A stretch of 59,252 nt of DNA from Ornithinimicrobium sp. CNJ-824 (GCF_001942405.1 NZ_MKKA01000015.1:1-59252); one strand, 5' to 3'; numbered from the stretch's first letter, positions 26,137-35,007 are shown. The notes: generated by a model not told the origin, from the letters alone. Made by a program: numbers and translations.

Positions 26137-27377
26137 CTTCTCACCGGCTCGACCAGGTCCTGCAGCACAACCTGTGCAGCGGGTGCGGTGCGTGCGCCTT
26201 CGTCGGACGTGACCACGGCGTCACGATGGTCGACATCCCGACCGTAGGTCGGCGCCCCGTCGGTGTCGAGAACCTCCCGGTGGGCCTCAAGGACCAGATC
26301 GCCGCCGTGTGCCCAGGCTCCGAGGTGCGCTCCCCGGGATGGTCGGGCGGTGCACCAGAGGGGCCGGAGCTCCTGGTCGGGCCGACGCAGCGCATCTGGG
26401 AGGGCTGGGCCGCCGACCCGGAGCTGAGGTGGGCAGGCTCGTCCGGCGGCGTCGTCACGGCTCTGGCTGTCTTCGCCCTGGAGCAGCAGCACATGTCCCT
26501 GGTCGTCCACACCGGGACTGACGAGGGGCGGCCGTGGCACAACCGCACGGTCGTCAGCCGGGACCGCGCCGAGCTCCTGCGCCACACAGGCTCGCGCTAC
26601 ACCACCTCCTCCCCCGTGGAGGCGCTCCGGGTCATCGAGACCGCGGAGAAGCCTTGCGTCTTCATCGGCAAGCCGTGCGACGTCGCGGCGGTCCAGGCAC
26701 TACGCCGGCAACGCCCGGCGCTGGATCGCAACCTCGGCCTCGTGCTCAGCTTCTTCTGCGCGGGCACACCACCGTCGGACGCCAGCCTGCAGCTGGCCGG
26801 CGAGCTCGGGTTCACCGACCCTTCCGCGATCTCCGCGCTGCGGTACCGGGGGAGAGGCTGGCCCGGGGAGTTCACCGTCACCTCCACCGATGGGCACGCG
26901 GCGGCGTTGAGCTACGAGGAGTCGTGGGGTCGCCTGGCCCGCATGCCGCGCCAGCTGAGGTGCGCCCTCTGCCCCGACGGCCTGGGAGAGCTGGCGGACG
27001 TCACCGGCGGTGACGCGTGGCACCGGCGGGGTGAGGGGTCGGACGGGATCTCGCTGATCCTGGCCCGCACCGCCCGCGGTGCGGAGATCGTCGCAGCGGC
27101 CATCGACCATGGCTATCTCGAGGCCACCGAGAGCGACGCGGCGCGGGTGGTCGCCGCGCAGCCCCTCGCCCGACGCCGCATGCTCGTTCCCGCCCGGACG
27201 GCGGCGCTGACGACCGCGACACTTCCCGCGCCCCGCTACCCCGGCTTCCGGCTCGGAGTCGCCGCTCGGCGGTTGGGGCCCGTCGGATGGGTCAAGGAGT
27301 ATGTAGGCATGCTGCGCAGGATCGTGAGGCGAGGTTACCTGCGGCGCACGTCACGGACGGAGGGAACGCAGTCATGA
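26133..27377 (+). CDS. FrhB-like iron-sulfur flavoprotein (coenzyme F420 hydrogenase beta family)
   Basis: 414 residues. The N-terminal ferredoxin-like cluster motif NLCSGCGAC is followed by the family core SSGGVVTALAVFAL, GSRYTTSSPVEAL, KPCVFIGKPCDVAAVQAL and the second Cys set LRCALCPDGLGELADVTGGDAW. Relatives in surface-polysaccharide loci are not F420 hydrogenases but are thought to carry out redox steps on sugars or the pyruvyl donor. It is coupled by ATGA to the genes on both sides. The precise reaction is unknown. Confidence 0.82.
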   Translation: MTSHRLDQVLQHNLCSGCGACAFVGRDHGVTMVDIPTVGRRPVGVENLPVGLKDQIAAVCPGSEVRSPGWSGGAPEGPELLVGPTQRIWEGWAADPELRWAGSSGGVVTALAVFALEQQHMSLVVHTGTDEGRPWHNRTVVSRDRAELLRHTGSRYTTSSPVEALRVIETAEKPCVFIGKPCDVAAVQALRRQRPALDRNLGLVLSFFCAGTPPSDASLQLAGELGFTDPSAISALRYRGRGWPGEFTVTSTDGHAAALSYEESWGRLARMPRQLRCALCPDGLGELADVTGGDAWHRRGEGSDGISLILARTARGAEIVAAAIDHGYLEATESDAARVVAAQPLARRRMLVPARTAALTTATLPAPRYPGFRLGVAARRLGPVGWVKEYVGMLRRIVRRGYLRRTSRTEGTQS

Positions 27378-28012
27378 GGCACCGGTCGAGCGCGATGCTG
27401 GTCCAGCTGTACGGCCGGGGCTCCACGGGCAGGTCCACGGCGAGGCGCCTGATCAACCGCCTCGAGGGTGGCGAGATCTACTCCGACACACTCCGGGACA
27501 TCTTCCGGCGCTACCACGGCGTCGACGTAGGTGCCTACACGCACGGCGGTTGCTTCGTGCCGCACGCCTTCGGCCCGAGGACGACCATCGGACGCTACTC
27601 GTCCGTCGCCCGGACCGCCTTCGCCGCCACGCTCGACCACCCGACGCAGCTCAAGGGTATGCACGGGTTCTTCTTCAACCCCAACCTCGGCTACACCGAC
27701 CACGTGCGGGAGTACAGCCCTTTGGACATCGGCAGCGACGTCTGGCTCGGGCACAACTCGATCATCAGCAGCAGCGTCGCACGGATCGGGCACGGAGCCG
27801 TCGTGGGGGCCGGGGCGGTCGTGTTCAAGGACGTCCCGCCATATGCCGTCGTCGTCGGCAATCCGGGCCGTGTGGTGCGGCACCGCTTCGACCCGGAGAC
27901 GATCGCGGCGCTCCTGGAAGAGCGTTGGTGGGAGCGCGACCTCGAGGAGCTGCGGCCCCGGCGGGCCTCCTTCACCGCTCCCCTGACACCGATGTCCGAG
28001 ACGCCTGACTGA
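27374..28012 (+). CDS. Hexapeptide-repeat O-acetyltransferase (CatB/XAT-like)
   Basis: This 212-residue protein has left-handed beta-helix turns (TTIGRYSSVAR, DIGSDVWLGHNSIISSSVARIGHGAVVGAGAVV) and the closing VVVGNPGRVVRHRF characteristic of xenobiotic-type acetyltransferases. The likely catalytic His is in ATLDHPTQ. In this locus it would O-acetylate a sugar of the repeat unit using acetyl-CoA. It is the last gene of the ATGA-coupled trio and is followed by a terminator-like hairpin. Confidence 0.88.
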   Translation: MRHRSSAMLVQLYGRGSTGRSTARRLINRLEGGEIYSDTLRDIFRRYHGVDVGAYTHGGCFVPHAFGPRTTIGRYSSVARTAFAATLDHPTQLKGMHGFFFNPNLGYTDHVREYSPLDIGSDVWLGHNSIISSSVARIGHGAVVGAGAVVFKDVPPYAVVVGNPGRVVRHRFDPETIAALLEERWWERDLEELRPRRASFTAPLTPMSETPD

Positions 28013-28024
28013 GGCCTCCTGCCG

Positions 28025-28046
28025 CCACGTCAGGCTCGTGACGTGG
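28025..28046 (+). terminator. Hairpin terminator after the acetyltransferase
   Basis: A 7-bp CCACGTC/GACGTGG stem with an 8-base loop begins 12 bases after the stop and is followed by ATCTCTTT. It ends the three-gene unit just before a new promoter. Confidence 0.5.
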
Positions 28047-28052
28047 ATCTCT

Positions 28053-28080
28053 TTGAGAGCCGGGGGTCGTCTCTTACAGT
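28053..28080 (+). promoter_or_regulatory. Promoter of the secreted beta-helix gene
   Basis: TTGAGA (28053-28058) and TACAGT (28075-28080) are 16 bases apart and lie 34 bases upstream of the ATG. The spacing and boxes fit a housekeeping actinobacterial promoter. Confidence 0.5.
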
Positions 28081-28113
28081 GCCAGGGTCCCAACCCCTCC
28101 CCTAGGGGTCTCT

Positions 28114-29553
28114 ATGAGGCACTCCGTCGTTCCCCTGTCAGGGCGAGAGTCGTCCCCGCGGCTGCTCGCCATGATCTTCCTGGCGGTCACCATGCTGGCC
28201 GCCTCTCTCATCGCCCTCCCCCTCAACGGTCAGGCCACCGCCGCTACGCGGTCCGTCGGCATCCTCGACGACGCCTCGACGCCCACGACGTCGGCGGTCT
28301 CCAGCACGTCCTCCGTCAACATCGGCGTCCGGTTCACCTCGGAGCGGCCCGGCAAGGTCACCGCCCTGCAGTTCTACCGCAGCCCCGCCCAGACGCAGTC
28401 CTACACTGCCTCCCTCTGGGACCTGAACGGCACGCTGCTGGGCCAGACGACGTTCCCGGCGTCCAGCACCCCGGGCTGGCAGACCGCGTCGTTGCCGACG
28501 CCGGTCAGCCTCAACAAGGGGCGGCGCTACGTCGCCTCCTACCTCGCTTCCGGCGGCCGTCACGTGGTCACTCCTGACGGCTTCGCCGACAGCTGGGAGG
28601 CCAACGGCTTCATCGTGCCTGCCGGTGGCGGAGTCGCCGCGGCCGGGACCAAGAGCGTCCGGCCCCGCAGCTCGGCTGACGGCGCCAACTTCCTCGTCGA
28701 CGTCGTGTTCGAGCCTCACCCGCGCTACGCCGACCCCGAGCCGACGCCCGAAACCGGCGACTGGCCGGCGGCCCACAACACCGGTGTCCCGGACGGCACG
28801 ACCCTGACCACCTACACCGGTCCGCTGACGATCACCACCCCTAACACGGTCATCCGCAACGCGGTCGTGGACGGGACGCTGCGCATCCAGGCGCCCGACG
28901 TGGAGATCATCAACTCCCGGATCAACGGCACCGTCGACCTCCGCTACCCGCGCACGAACGACTACTCGTTCAGCATCACCGACTCCGAGGTCCACATCGG
29001 TGACAACCTCAACACCGGTCTGATGCGCGGCAACTTCACGGCCACCCGGGTCGAGATCACTGGCGGACGTCGCTCGGTCTACTGCGAGATCAACTGCGTG
29101 GTCGAGGACTCCTGGGTGCACGCCCAGGGCGGCGACGAGGGCGGCGACGCCCACTTCAGCGGCATCCGCATGGGCGAGAGCACCACGCTGCGGCACAACA
29201 CCATCACCTGCGAGGCCCTGCGCGGTCCCGGCACGGGTTGCTCGGCCGGCCTCACCGGCTACGGCGACTTCGGCCCGGTGCAGAACAACCTCATCGAGAA
29301 CAACATCTTCCTCGGTGGTGGTGGCGGCGGCTCGACCGTCTGCGCCTACGGCGGCTCGTCCGGTGACAACGGCAGCAAGCCCTACGGCCACCTCGCCAAC
29401 AACATCCGCTTCGTCGACAACGTCTTCGTGCGCGGCGAGACCGGCCAGTGCGGCAACCTGCGCGCCGTGCTCTCTTTCGACCCCACCCGCCCGGGCAACG
29501 TCTGGTCGGGTAACACGTGGGACGACGGATCGGCCATCAGCTACAACGACTGA
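28114..29553 (+). CDS. Secreted DUF4082 plus beta-helix protein
   Basis: 479 residues. A long signal peptide (about 1-45, core LLAMIFLAVTMLAASLIALP, Ala-rich cleavage region) is followed by a DUF4082-like domain (about 45-190: IGVRFTSERPGKVTALQFYR, TASLWDLNGTLLGQ), a fold linked to carbohydrate-related extracellular proteins. Then comes a parallel beta-helix domain (about 205-479) with repeats such as NTVIRNAVVDGTLRIQ and STTLRHNTITCE. The helix domain is paralogous to the lipoprotein at 21330-22241 and, in its last part, to the fragment at 34365-34915. It is probably a surface protein acting on or attached to the exopolysaccharide. Confidence 0.82.
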   Translation: MRHSVVPLSGRESSPRLLAMIFLAVTMLAASLIALPLNGQATAATRSVGILDDASTPTTSAVSSTSSVNIGVRFTSERPGKVTALQFYRSPAQTQSYTASLWDLNGTLLGQTTFPASSTPGWQTASLPTPVSLNKGRRYVASYLASGGRHVVTPDGFADSWEANGFIVPAGGGVAAAGTKSVRPRSSADGANFLVDVVFEPHPRYADPEPTPETGDWPAAHNTGVPDGTTLTTYTGPLTITTPNTVIRNAVVDGTLRIQAPDVEIINSRINGTVDLRYPRTNDYSFSITDSEVHIGDNLNTGLMRGNFTATRVEITGGRRSVYCEINCVVEDSWVHAQGGDEGGDAHFSGIRMGESTTLRHNTITCEALRGPGTGCSAGLTGYGDFGPVQNNLIENNIFLGGGGGGSTVCAYGGSSGDNGSKPYGHLANNIRFVDNVFVRGETGQCGNLRAVLSFDPTRPGNVWSGNTWDDGSAISYND

Positions 29554-29575
29554 CCCCATCGGTCACCACGGCGGC

Positions 29576-29593
29576 CCGGTCCTGCAGGACCGG
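29576..29593. terminator. 18-bp perfect palindrome after the beta-helix gene
   Basis: CCGGTCCTGCAGGACCGG begins 23 bases after the stop codon. It can form a strong hairpin but has no T-run; it is a likely terminator in this high-GC setting. Confidence 0.45.
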
Positions 29594-29644
29594 CGCTTCG
29601 TGTGTCCCCGCATACACTGACGAGCACACGAGCAGGGAGGTCGC

Positions 29645-31657
29645 ATGGTCAGCGTCGTCATCGCCGCCTACAACGAGGAAGCTGTCCTCGGCCCGACGCT
29701 CGACGCAGTGCTCCACGACGCGCCCGGTGCAGAGGTCGTCGTGGTCGCCAACGGCTGCACCGACCGCACCGCTGACGTCGCGCGTGCCCGACGGGGCGTG
29801 CGCGTCGTCGAGCTCGAGAAGGGGAGCAAACCGGAAGCCCTGAACGCAGGTGACGCCGCGGCGACGTCCTTCCCCCGCATCTACCTCGACGCCGACATCC
29901 GTCTACCCCGTGGTGCGGTCGACGCGCTCTGCGGTGCGCTGGACCTGCCAGGCACCCTGGTCGCCGTACCGGCCCGGCGTCATGACCTGGACGGCAGGCC
30001 GTGGCCGGTGCGAGCCCACTCCCGGGTCCATGAGCGACTCCCCGTGTTCCAGGAGGCGCTCTTCGGTCGCGGTGTCATCGCACTCTCCGCGACTGGTCGC
30101 GCACGTTTCGGCGCGTTCCCGAGCATGGTGGCCGACGACCTCTTCCTCGACGCTCTCTTCGTCCCTGACGAGAGAGCGCACCTGTCCGACGTGACGGTCC
30201 TTGTCCCGACGCCCGGGACCACCCGAGAGCTCCTGCACCGACTCGCCCGTGTGCGCCGCGGCTCGACCGCCATGCGCGAGGCGGCAACCTCGGGGCTCGT
30301 GCCGAGCACGGTCCGCCAGTCTGACCGGTGGGCCTGGTTGCGCGACGTCGTGGCCCGCGACCCCCGGTTGATCCCCTCGGGGATCGTCTACGCTGCCATC
30401 ACGCTACGTGCTGAGCTCATGGCTGGGCGGGCCGATTCCAGGTCGATGGCGTGGGGTCGGGTCGAGCGGGTGGATCCTCTCCCCCGGAGCAGGCAGATCG
30501 GCCTTCTCGGCATCCAGTGCGACACGGCCAACCTCGGCCTCAGCGCCCTCACCTACGCCGCCGTGGCCATCGTCGATGAGCTGGTACCCACCGATACCAG
30601 GTTCGTGCTCTTCTCGATCAACTCCGACCGCGCCCTCGATCGGATGCGGAGCCAGCTCGGCACCGGCCGAAGCATCAGCGCCGTCCCCTTCTGGCACAGG
30701 CGCCCCCTGTCGATGGCCCGTTCGGTCCGGGAGATCGCGCGGTGCGAGCTCGTGGTCGACCTCACCGGCGGCGACAGCTTCTCCGACATCTACGGGTCGA
30801 AACGTCTGCTGCGCAAGCTCATCCACAAAGAGCTCGTCCTCGCCACCGGCACCCCGCTCGTCCTGGGACCCCAGACCTACGGACCGCTGCTGCGGAAGGT
30901 ATGGCGCCCGTGGTACAGGCACGTGCTGGACCGCGCTGCCCTCGTCGTCGCACGCGACCGACTGTCCGCCGACTTCGTGGCCACCCTCACAGATCGTCCC
31001 GTCCTGCTCAGTACGGACGTCGCCGTGAGACTTCCATGGACCCCGCCGGCAAGACGGTCGGCTCGGCCCCGCGTCGCTTTCAACGTGTCCGGCTTGCTCT
31101 GGGGCGGTGGCTACACCGGGACCAACCAGTTCAATCTCACGGTCGGCTACCAGGACTACTGTCACGGCGTCGTGGGGGCGCTGCTGGCGCAGGGGTATGA
31201 CGTAGAGCTCGTGCCGCACGTCCTCACCCGCTCCTTCGAGGGCGGGCTCGAGGACGACGTGGGCGCCGCGCAGGTGCTCCTCGCCCAGCACCCGGAGGCC
31301 ACTCTGGCACCACCCTTCGACGATCCGATCGATGCCAAGTCTCACATCTCCGGCTTCGATGCCTTCATCGGCTCCCGTATGCACGCCACGATCGCTGCTT
31401 TCACCGCGGGTGTGCCGACGATCCCGGCGGCCTACAGTCGCAAGTTCGCCGGCTTCTTCGGCAGTCTCGGCTACCCGGTGCTCGTGGACCTCACCTGTTC
31501 CGACACCGGAGCCGCGGTCGCCGAGACGCTGGGCCTGGTCGCCGACCGTGCCCGGCTCGTCGATCTCTCCGGACCAGCGGTCGAGACCGCCCGCAGTCGT
31601 CTCCGGGTCTTCACGGACGCCCTCGAGAGCGCGCTGAGCGTCGAACTGCGAGACTGA
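29645..31657 (+). CDS. Fused GT2 glycosyltransferase and polysaccharide pyruvyltransferase
   Basis: 670 residues in one frame. Residues 1-285 form a GT-A domain: VSVVIAAYNEEAVLG, VVVANGCTDRTADVA, GSKPEALNAGD and YLDADIRLPRG. Residues about 295-665 form a pyruvyltransferase domain of the CsaB/WcaK type: GGDSFSDIYG, PLVLGPQTYGPL, a second Rossmann half, and SGFDAFIGSRMHATIAAFTAGVPTIPAAYSRKFAG. The first half would transfer a sugar and the second a pyruvyl ketal from phosphoenolpyruvate. Combining both in one chain suggests that the same residue is transferred and pyruvylated. GGGAGG lies six bases before the ATG. Confidence 0.88.
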   Translation: MVSVVIAAYNEEAVLGPTLDAVLHDAPGAEVVVVANGCTDRTADVARARRGVRVVELEKGSKPEALNAGDAAATSFPRIYLDADIRLPRGAVDALCGALDLPGTLVAVPARRHDLDGRPWPVRAHSRVHERLPVFQEALFGRGVIALSATGRARFGAFPSMVADDLFLDALFVPDERAHLSDVTVLVPTPGTTRELLHRLARVRRGSTAMREAATSGLVPSTVRQSDRWAWLRDVVARDPRLIPSGIVYAAITLRAELMAGRADSRSMAWGRVERVDPLPRSRQIGLLGIQCDTANLGLSALTYAAVAIVDELVPTDTRFVLFSINSDRALDRMRSQLGTGRSISAVPFWHRRPLSMARSVREIARCELVVDLTGGDSFSDIYGSKRLLRKLIHKELVLATGTPLVLGPQTYGPLLRKVWRPWYRHVLDRAALVVARDRLSADFVATLTDRPVLLSTDVAVRLPWTPPARRSARPRVAFNVSGLLWGGGYTGTNQFNLTVGYQDYCHGVVGALLAQGYDVELVPHVLTRSFEGGLEDDVGAAQVLLAQHPEATLAPPFDDPIDAKSHISGFDAFIGSRMHATIAAFTAGVPTIPAAYSRKFAGFFGSLGYPVLVDLTCSDTGAAVAETLGLVADRARLVDLSGPAVETARSRLRVFTDALESALSVELRD

Positions 31658-31707
31658 CGCAGTGATGGCAGCGGTTGATGATCCGGCCCGGGCCCCAGGA
31701 GGACACC

Positions 31708-32352
31708 ATGACCGTTGAGCGGGCCCTTCGGGTGCTGTTGCGACGGTGGATCGTCGTGGTGATCGGTGCGGCGCTCAGCCTCGGTGCCGCAGCCTACCTC
31801 TACATGTCCACAGACCCCACTTACCGAGCGGCGGCGAGCATCCTGCTCCTGCTGCCTCCTGGGGCGCAGGACGAGGAAGCGGACGGAAGTCCTTTCCTCT
31901 ACCTCCCCAGCGGCCTGGACACCCTCGCCCGGGTGGTCGGATCAGGTGCCCAGAGCACCACGTTCGCCGAGGATCTGGACGCTCGGGGACTGGCCTCGAC
32001 CTTCGAGGTCACGGTCGAACGAGCCTCCCCGATCATCGATGTCGAGGTCGAGGGTCAGGATGCGGAGAACGTGCTCGCCACCCGCGACGTAATTGTCGCC
32101 GCTCTCGAGGACGAGCTGGCCCGGGTCCAGCAGGAGGAGGAGGTGCCGGAGGTTCAAACAGCCCGCTCCCGAGTGTTCGCCGCTGACGAGGCGGCGATCG
32201 AGCTCAGCGGGGACCGTCGGCGCGCCGCGCTCGCGGCGGTGGCGGCAGGTGGGGTGCTGACCGTGGTGGCGGCGCTTGCGTTGGACTGGATCCTCGCGGG
32301 CGGTCCTGGCCGGTCCCGTCGCCAGCAACCTTCCTCGCCCCCGTCGTCATGA
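31708..32352 (+). CDS. Wzz-like chain-length/tyrosine-kinase adaptor protein, copy 1
   Basis: 214 residues from an ATG preceded by AGGAGG. A first membrane helix (about 13-33: RRWIVVVIGAALSLGAAAYLY) and a last one (about 176-196) flank a periplasm-side domain, the Wzz/KpsE arrangement. PSGLDTLARVV matches the second copy's PDGLNVLANIV. There is no kinase domain; the full autokinase is at 53416-54858. It should help set polymer length or build the export complex. It is short for the family. Confidence 0.72.
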   Translation: MTVERALRVLLRRWIVVVIGAALSLGAAAYLYMSTDPTYRAAASILLLLPPGAQDEEADGSPFLYLPSGLDTLARVVGSGAQSTTFAEDLDARGLASTFEVTVERASPIIDVEVEGQDAENVLATRDVIVAALEDELARVQQEEEVPEVQTARSRVFAADEAAIELSGDRRRAALAAVAAGGVLTVVAALALDWILAGGPGRSRRQQPSSPPSS

Positions 32353-32382
32353 GCACCGATCGACTTCACGTCTCTCGGGCGG

Positions 32383-33045
32383 ATGATCTCGATGGACGTC
32401 GGTAGCGCCCTGCGAGTGCTGGTCCGGCGTTGGCTGGTGCTCCTGCTCGGGATGGTGCTGACGTTCGCCACGGCCGTCTATGTCTACGACCAGGCACCGC
32501 CGCGCTACCAGGCGACGGCGCGAATACTGCTGCTGTTACCTGCCAACGCTCGCGGGGAGGTCGTGGGGAGCCCCTTCCTCTACCTCCCCGACGGCCTGAA
32601 CGTGCTCGCCAACATAGTCTCCCTCACCGCCCAGACCAGCTCCTTCCGAGCCGGCCTGGTCGAGCAGGGATATGCCTCGCAGTACGAGATCGGACTCAAT
32701 GACGACGGGCCCGTCTTCACTGTCAGCGTCGAGGGCACCAACCCCGAGGACGTGATCGAGACCCGTGACCAGGTGGTCCTGTCAATCCAGGACGAACTTC
32801 TTCGGGTTCAGGTGGAGGAGGACGCCCCGCCCCAGCAGGTGGCGACCACCCGCGTCTATGCCGCTGACCCGGTCCCACATCACCTGGGCGGGGACAAGAT
32901 ACGCGGCGTTCTTGCGGTGCTGGCGGCCGGCGGACTGCTGACCCTGATCCTCGTGTTCGTCAGTGATCGTCTGATGCAGGTCCGTCAGGTGAGCCGAGGC
33001 CAGGGTCGTGCGACAGGTGCCACACCGCACCGGCCAGACCGATGA
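32383..33045 (+). CDS. Wzz-like chain-length/tyrosine-kinase adaptor protein, copy 2
   Basis: 220 residues, same layout as its neighbour: an N-terminal helix (VRRWLVLLLGMVLTFATAVYVY), an extracytoplasmic domain with SPFLYLPDGLNVLANIV and EGTNPEDVIETRDQVV, and a C-terminal helix (RGVLAVLAAGGLLTLILVFV). The two genes are 30 bp apart and similar along their whole length, so they arose by tandem duplication. Its 3' end overlaps the convergent O-antigen-ligase-like gene by 86 bp. Confidence 0.72.
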   Translation: MISMDVGSALRVLVRRWLVLLLGMVLTFATAVYVYDQAPPRYQATARILLLLPANARGEVVGSPFLYLPDGLNVLANIVSLTAQTSSFRAGLVEQGYASQYEIGLNDDGPVFTVSVEGTNPEDVIETRDQVVLSIQDELLRVQVEEDAPPQQVATTRVYAADPVPHHLGGDKIRGVLAVLAAGGLLTLILVFVSDRLMQVRQVSRGQGRATGATPHRPDR

Positions 33046-34372
33046 GGAGGAAGCTCAGGCCGGCGACGTGCCGAAACGCCCAGGCATCGAAGGTGACGTA
33101 ACTCGTGATGATGGCTGACAGCGATGCTGAGATCGCCACCCCGAGGTGTGCCCGTTCGGACGGCATGCCTAGTCTCCTTGGCCTCCAGGCCCCCACCACA
33201 CCGGTGAGAACGAGGAGCACGAAGACCGCGGTCCCCACCAGGCCAAGCTCCAGAAGCATCCCCAGTCCCTGGTTGTCGATCGTCCGGTAGACCGTGGGCA
33301 CGAACGTGGACATCCCCTGACCGAACAGGGGTCGCTCGGCGATAAGCCTCCACACCAGCTCGTAGTCGGCGGTGCGTCCCTCGATGCTCGGATCGTGCTC
33401 GAGCCCCGTGAAAAGGGATCGTACGGTCCCCAGTAACCCGGGGAGGACAGCCCTCCCGACCACTGCAGCAACGGGAAGGATCATCACGGCCCTCAGACGC
33501 CATCGCCATGGCCACGACGCGAACAGGATGAGCATCGCCACAGCTGCGACGACCACCGCGGAGCGGGACACTGACATGAGACTTGCGACCGCGATCAGCA
33601 GGGTCGGCACCCATGCGAGCCACCTCCGAGCGTGCAGGCTGCGGTGCAGGGCCAGGGGCAGCACCGAGGACATGACGACGCCGAGTTCGATCGGGTGGGC
33701 GGAGGTGGAGACGATGCGGTTGAGATCCGACCGGGACAAGGCATCGCCGAAGTCCGCGAGCGCCGTGAGCCCGGGCAGCTGCAGGTATGCCGCGAGGTTC
33801 CGCCCGGTGAAGTACTGGATGATCCCGAGGCTGGCCACGAAGGAGGCCGCCCCCACGATGAAGGTGATCACCCGGTCCAGCTCACGCCACGAACGGAGAC
33901 CCTCGGCGGTGACCAGGGCGATCCCCACCCAGCCAGCGATGTAGAGCACCCCGCGGTCGGCTGCGCTGGAGAGGATCTCGGTCACCTGCACCACGTCGGC
34001 CGCCGCCCAGCGGCGATCGCTGCGCTGGTGGATGTCAGCCGGCTGATACCAACCCAGGAAGTGACCGGAGGCGTAGCTCGCGAGGACGCAGACGACGAAG
34101 AGCCCGAGAAGAACCCTGGTCGGCGACGGCCCTCGACGCATAACCAGGCCACCGAGGAGCGCGCAAGTCCACCAGATCAGGCCCACGATTGCGAAGAGGT
34201 TCGCCGGGGTCCCGGGTGCTCCGATCGGACCGACGATGAGCCGGGTGGGGATGCACAGCAGCAGTACCACGTAGCAGCAGACGAACCACACAGCCGGGAT
34301 GTAGGCCTGATGACCGGTCCCGCTGACGTCCAGGGTCTTGTCCCGTAGCGGGGCGTGGCGTCCCCTAGCCAT
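32960..34372 (-). CDS. O-antigen ligase/Wzy-like membrane protein
   Basis: 470 residues with about 12 hydrophobic segments and a large loop in the second half containing EHDPSIEGRTADYELVWRLIAERPLFGQG, the Wzy_C/WaaL signature that precedes the catalytic loop. It joins polysaccharide repeat units or transfers polymer to an acceptor. ATG 34372 overlaps the end of the upstream beta-helix fragment (stop at 34365-34367). A related protein is encoded at 57662-58951, so the locus has two such enzymes. Confidence 0.82.
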   Translation of the reverse strand: MARGRHAPLRDKTLDVSGTGHQAYIPAVWFVCCYVVLLLCIPTRLIVGPIGAPGTPANLFAIVGLIWWTCALLGGLVMRRGPSPTRVLLGLFVVCVLASYASGHFLGWYQPADIHQRSDRRWAAADVVQVTEILSSAADRGVLYIAGWVGIALVTAEGLRSWRELDRVITFIVGAASFVASLGIIQYFTGRNLAAYLQLPGLTALADFGDALSRSDLNRIVSTSAHPIELGVVMSSVLPLALHRSLHARRWLAWVPTLLIAVASLMSVSRSAVVVAAVAMLILFASWPWRWRLRAVMILPVAAVVGRAVLPGLLGTVRSLFTGLEHDPSIEGRTADYELVWRLIAERPLFGQGMSTFVPTVYRTIDNQGLGMLLELGLVGTAVFVLLVLTGVVGAWRPRRLGMPSERAHLGVAISASLSAIITSYVTFDAWAFRHVAGLSFLLIGLAGAVWHLSHDPGLGSPDGPASDDH

Positions 34373-34915
34373 CGAGGGGGAGCCCGCTCTCGTGCCAGAC
34401 GTTCCCGGACCGAAGATTCTCAGGCCCGCTCTCGTCAAACTGCGCGAGGAAATGGTGGATGCCGCACTCGGGCCCGTAGCGGGTCGAGAACCGGTTGCCG
34501 ACCACCCGGATGTCGCGAGTCTGCTTGGCATACTCGTGCGTTTCACCGCCGCGCGGGCAGGTCGCCCCGCCAGCGATGACGTTCCCCTCGATGAGAACGC
34601 CGTTGGCCGGAGCGACGTGGCTGCAGATGTTGACCGCTGAGGAGCACCCGGTGTCGACGAGGATGAAGGTGTTGTCCGTCAGGATGTCGTCGTGCCGGAT
34701 CTCGAGGGTGCCGTTGGCGCACAGCGCCCGACGACCTGGTCATCGTGGGTCGGGTGTCCACCCTCCCCGGCCGGCGTGCACGGTTCCCCGTCGGCCTGCT
34801 GGTCGTCTGGCACGGGCGTGACGACTGTGGAGTCGTCCTGGAGGATGGCACAACCGCACGTCGTGGAGTCGACCCAGACCATTATGGTCACGGCCTCGTC
34901 CATCGACGGATCCAA
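34365..34915 (-). pseudogene. Truncated beta-helix protein, third paralogue
   Basis: The last 130 residues (NGTLEIRHDDILTDNTFILV, NGVLIEGNVIAGG, RDIRVVGNRFSTRYGPECG, SGNVWHESGLP) match the C-terminal beta-helix of the proteins at 21330 and 28114. The reading frame breaks at about 34730-34736 (one base missing), and the preceding stretch back to about 34915 encodes an Asp/Pro/Thr-rich segment without signal peptide or clear helix repeats. It is either a 5'-truncated remnant or a damaged gene; secretion is not supported. Confidence 0.55.
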
Positions 34916-35007
34916 TGCACCCGCGACGCCCCTTTCACGGTCTCCGCGTCGAGCCTACAACCGGTCGCAGATCAGCATCCAGCCCTGCCCGCAGATTGGG
35001 CTCGGGT

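Noticed and set aside
26133..27377. True F420-reducing hydrogenase or dehydrogenase subunit
   Set aside because: No partner hydrogenase subunits are present, and the gene is coupled to polysaccharide genes, where FrhB-like proteins are known to occur alone.
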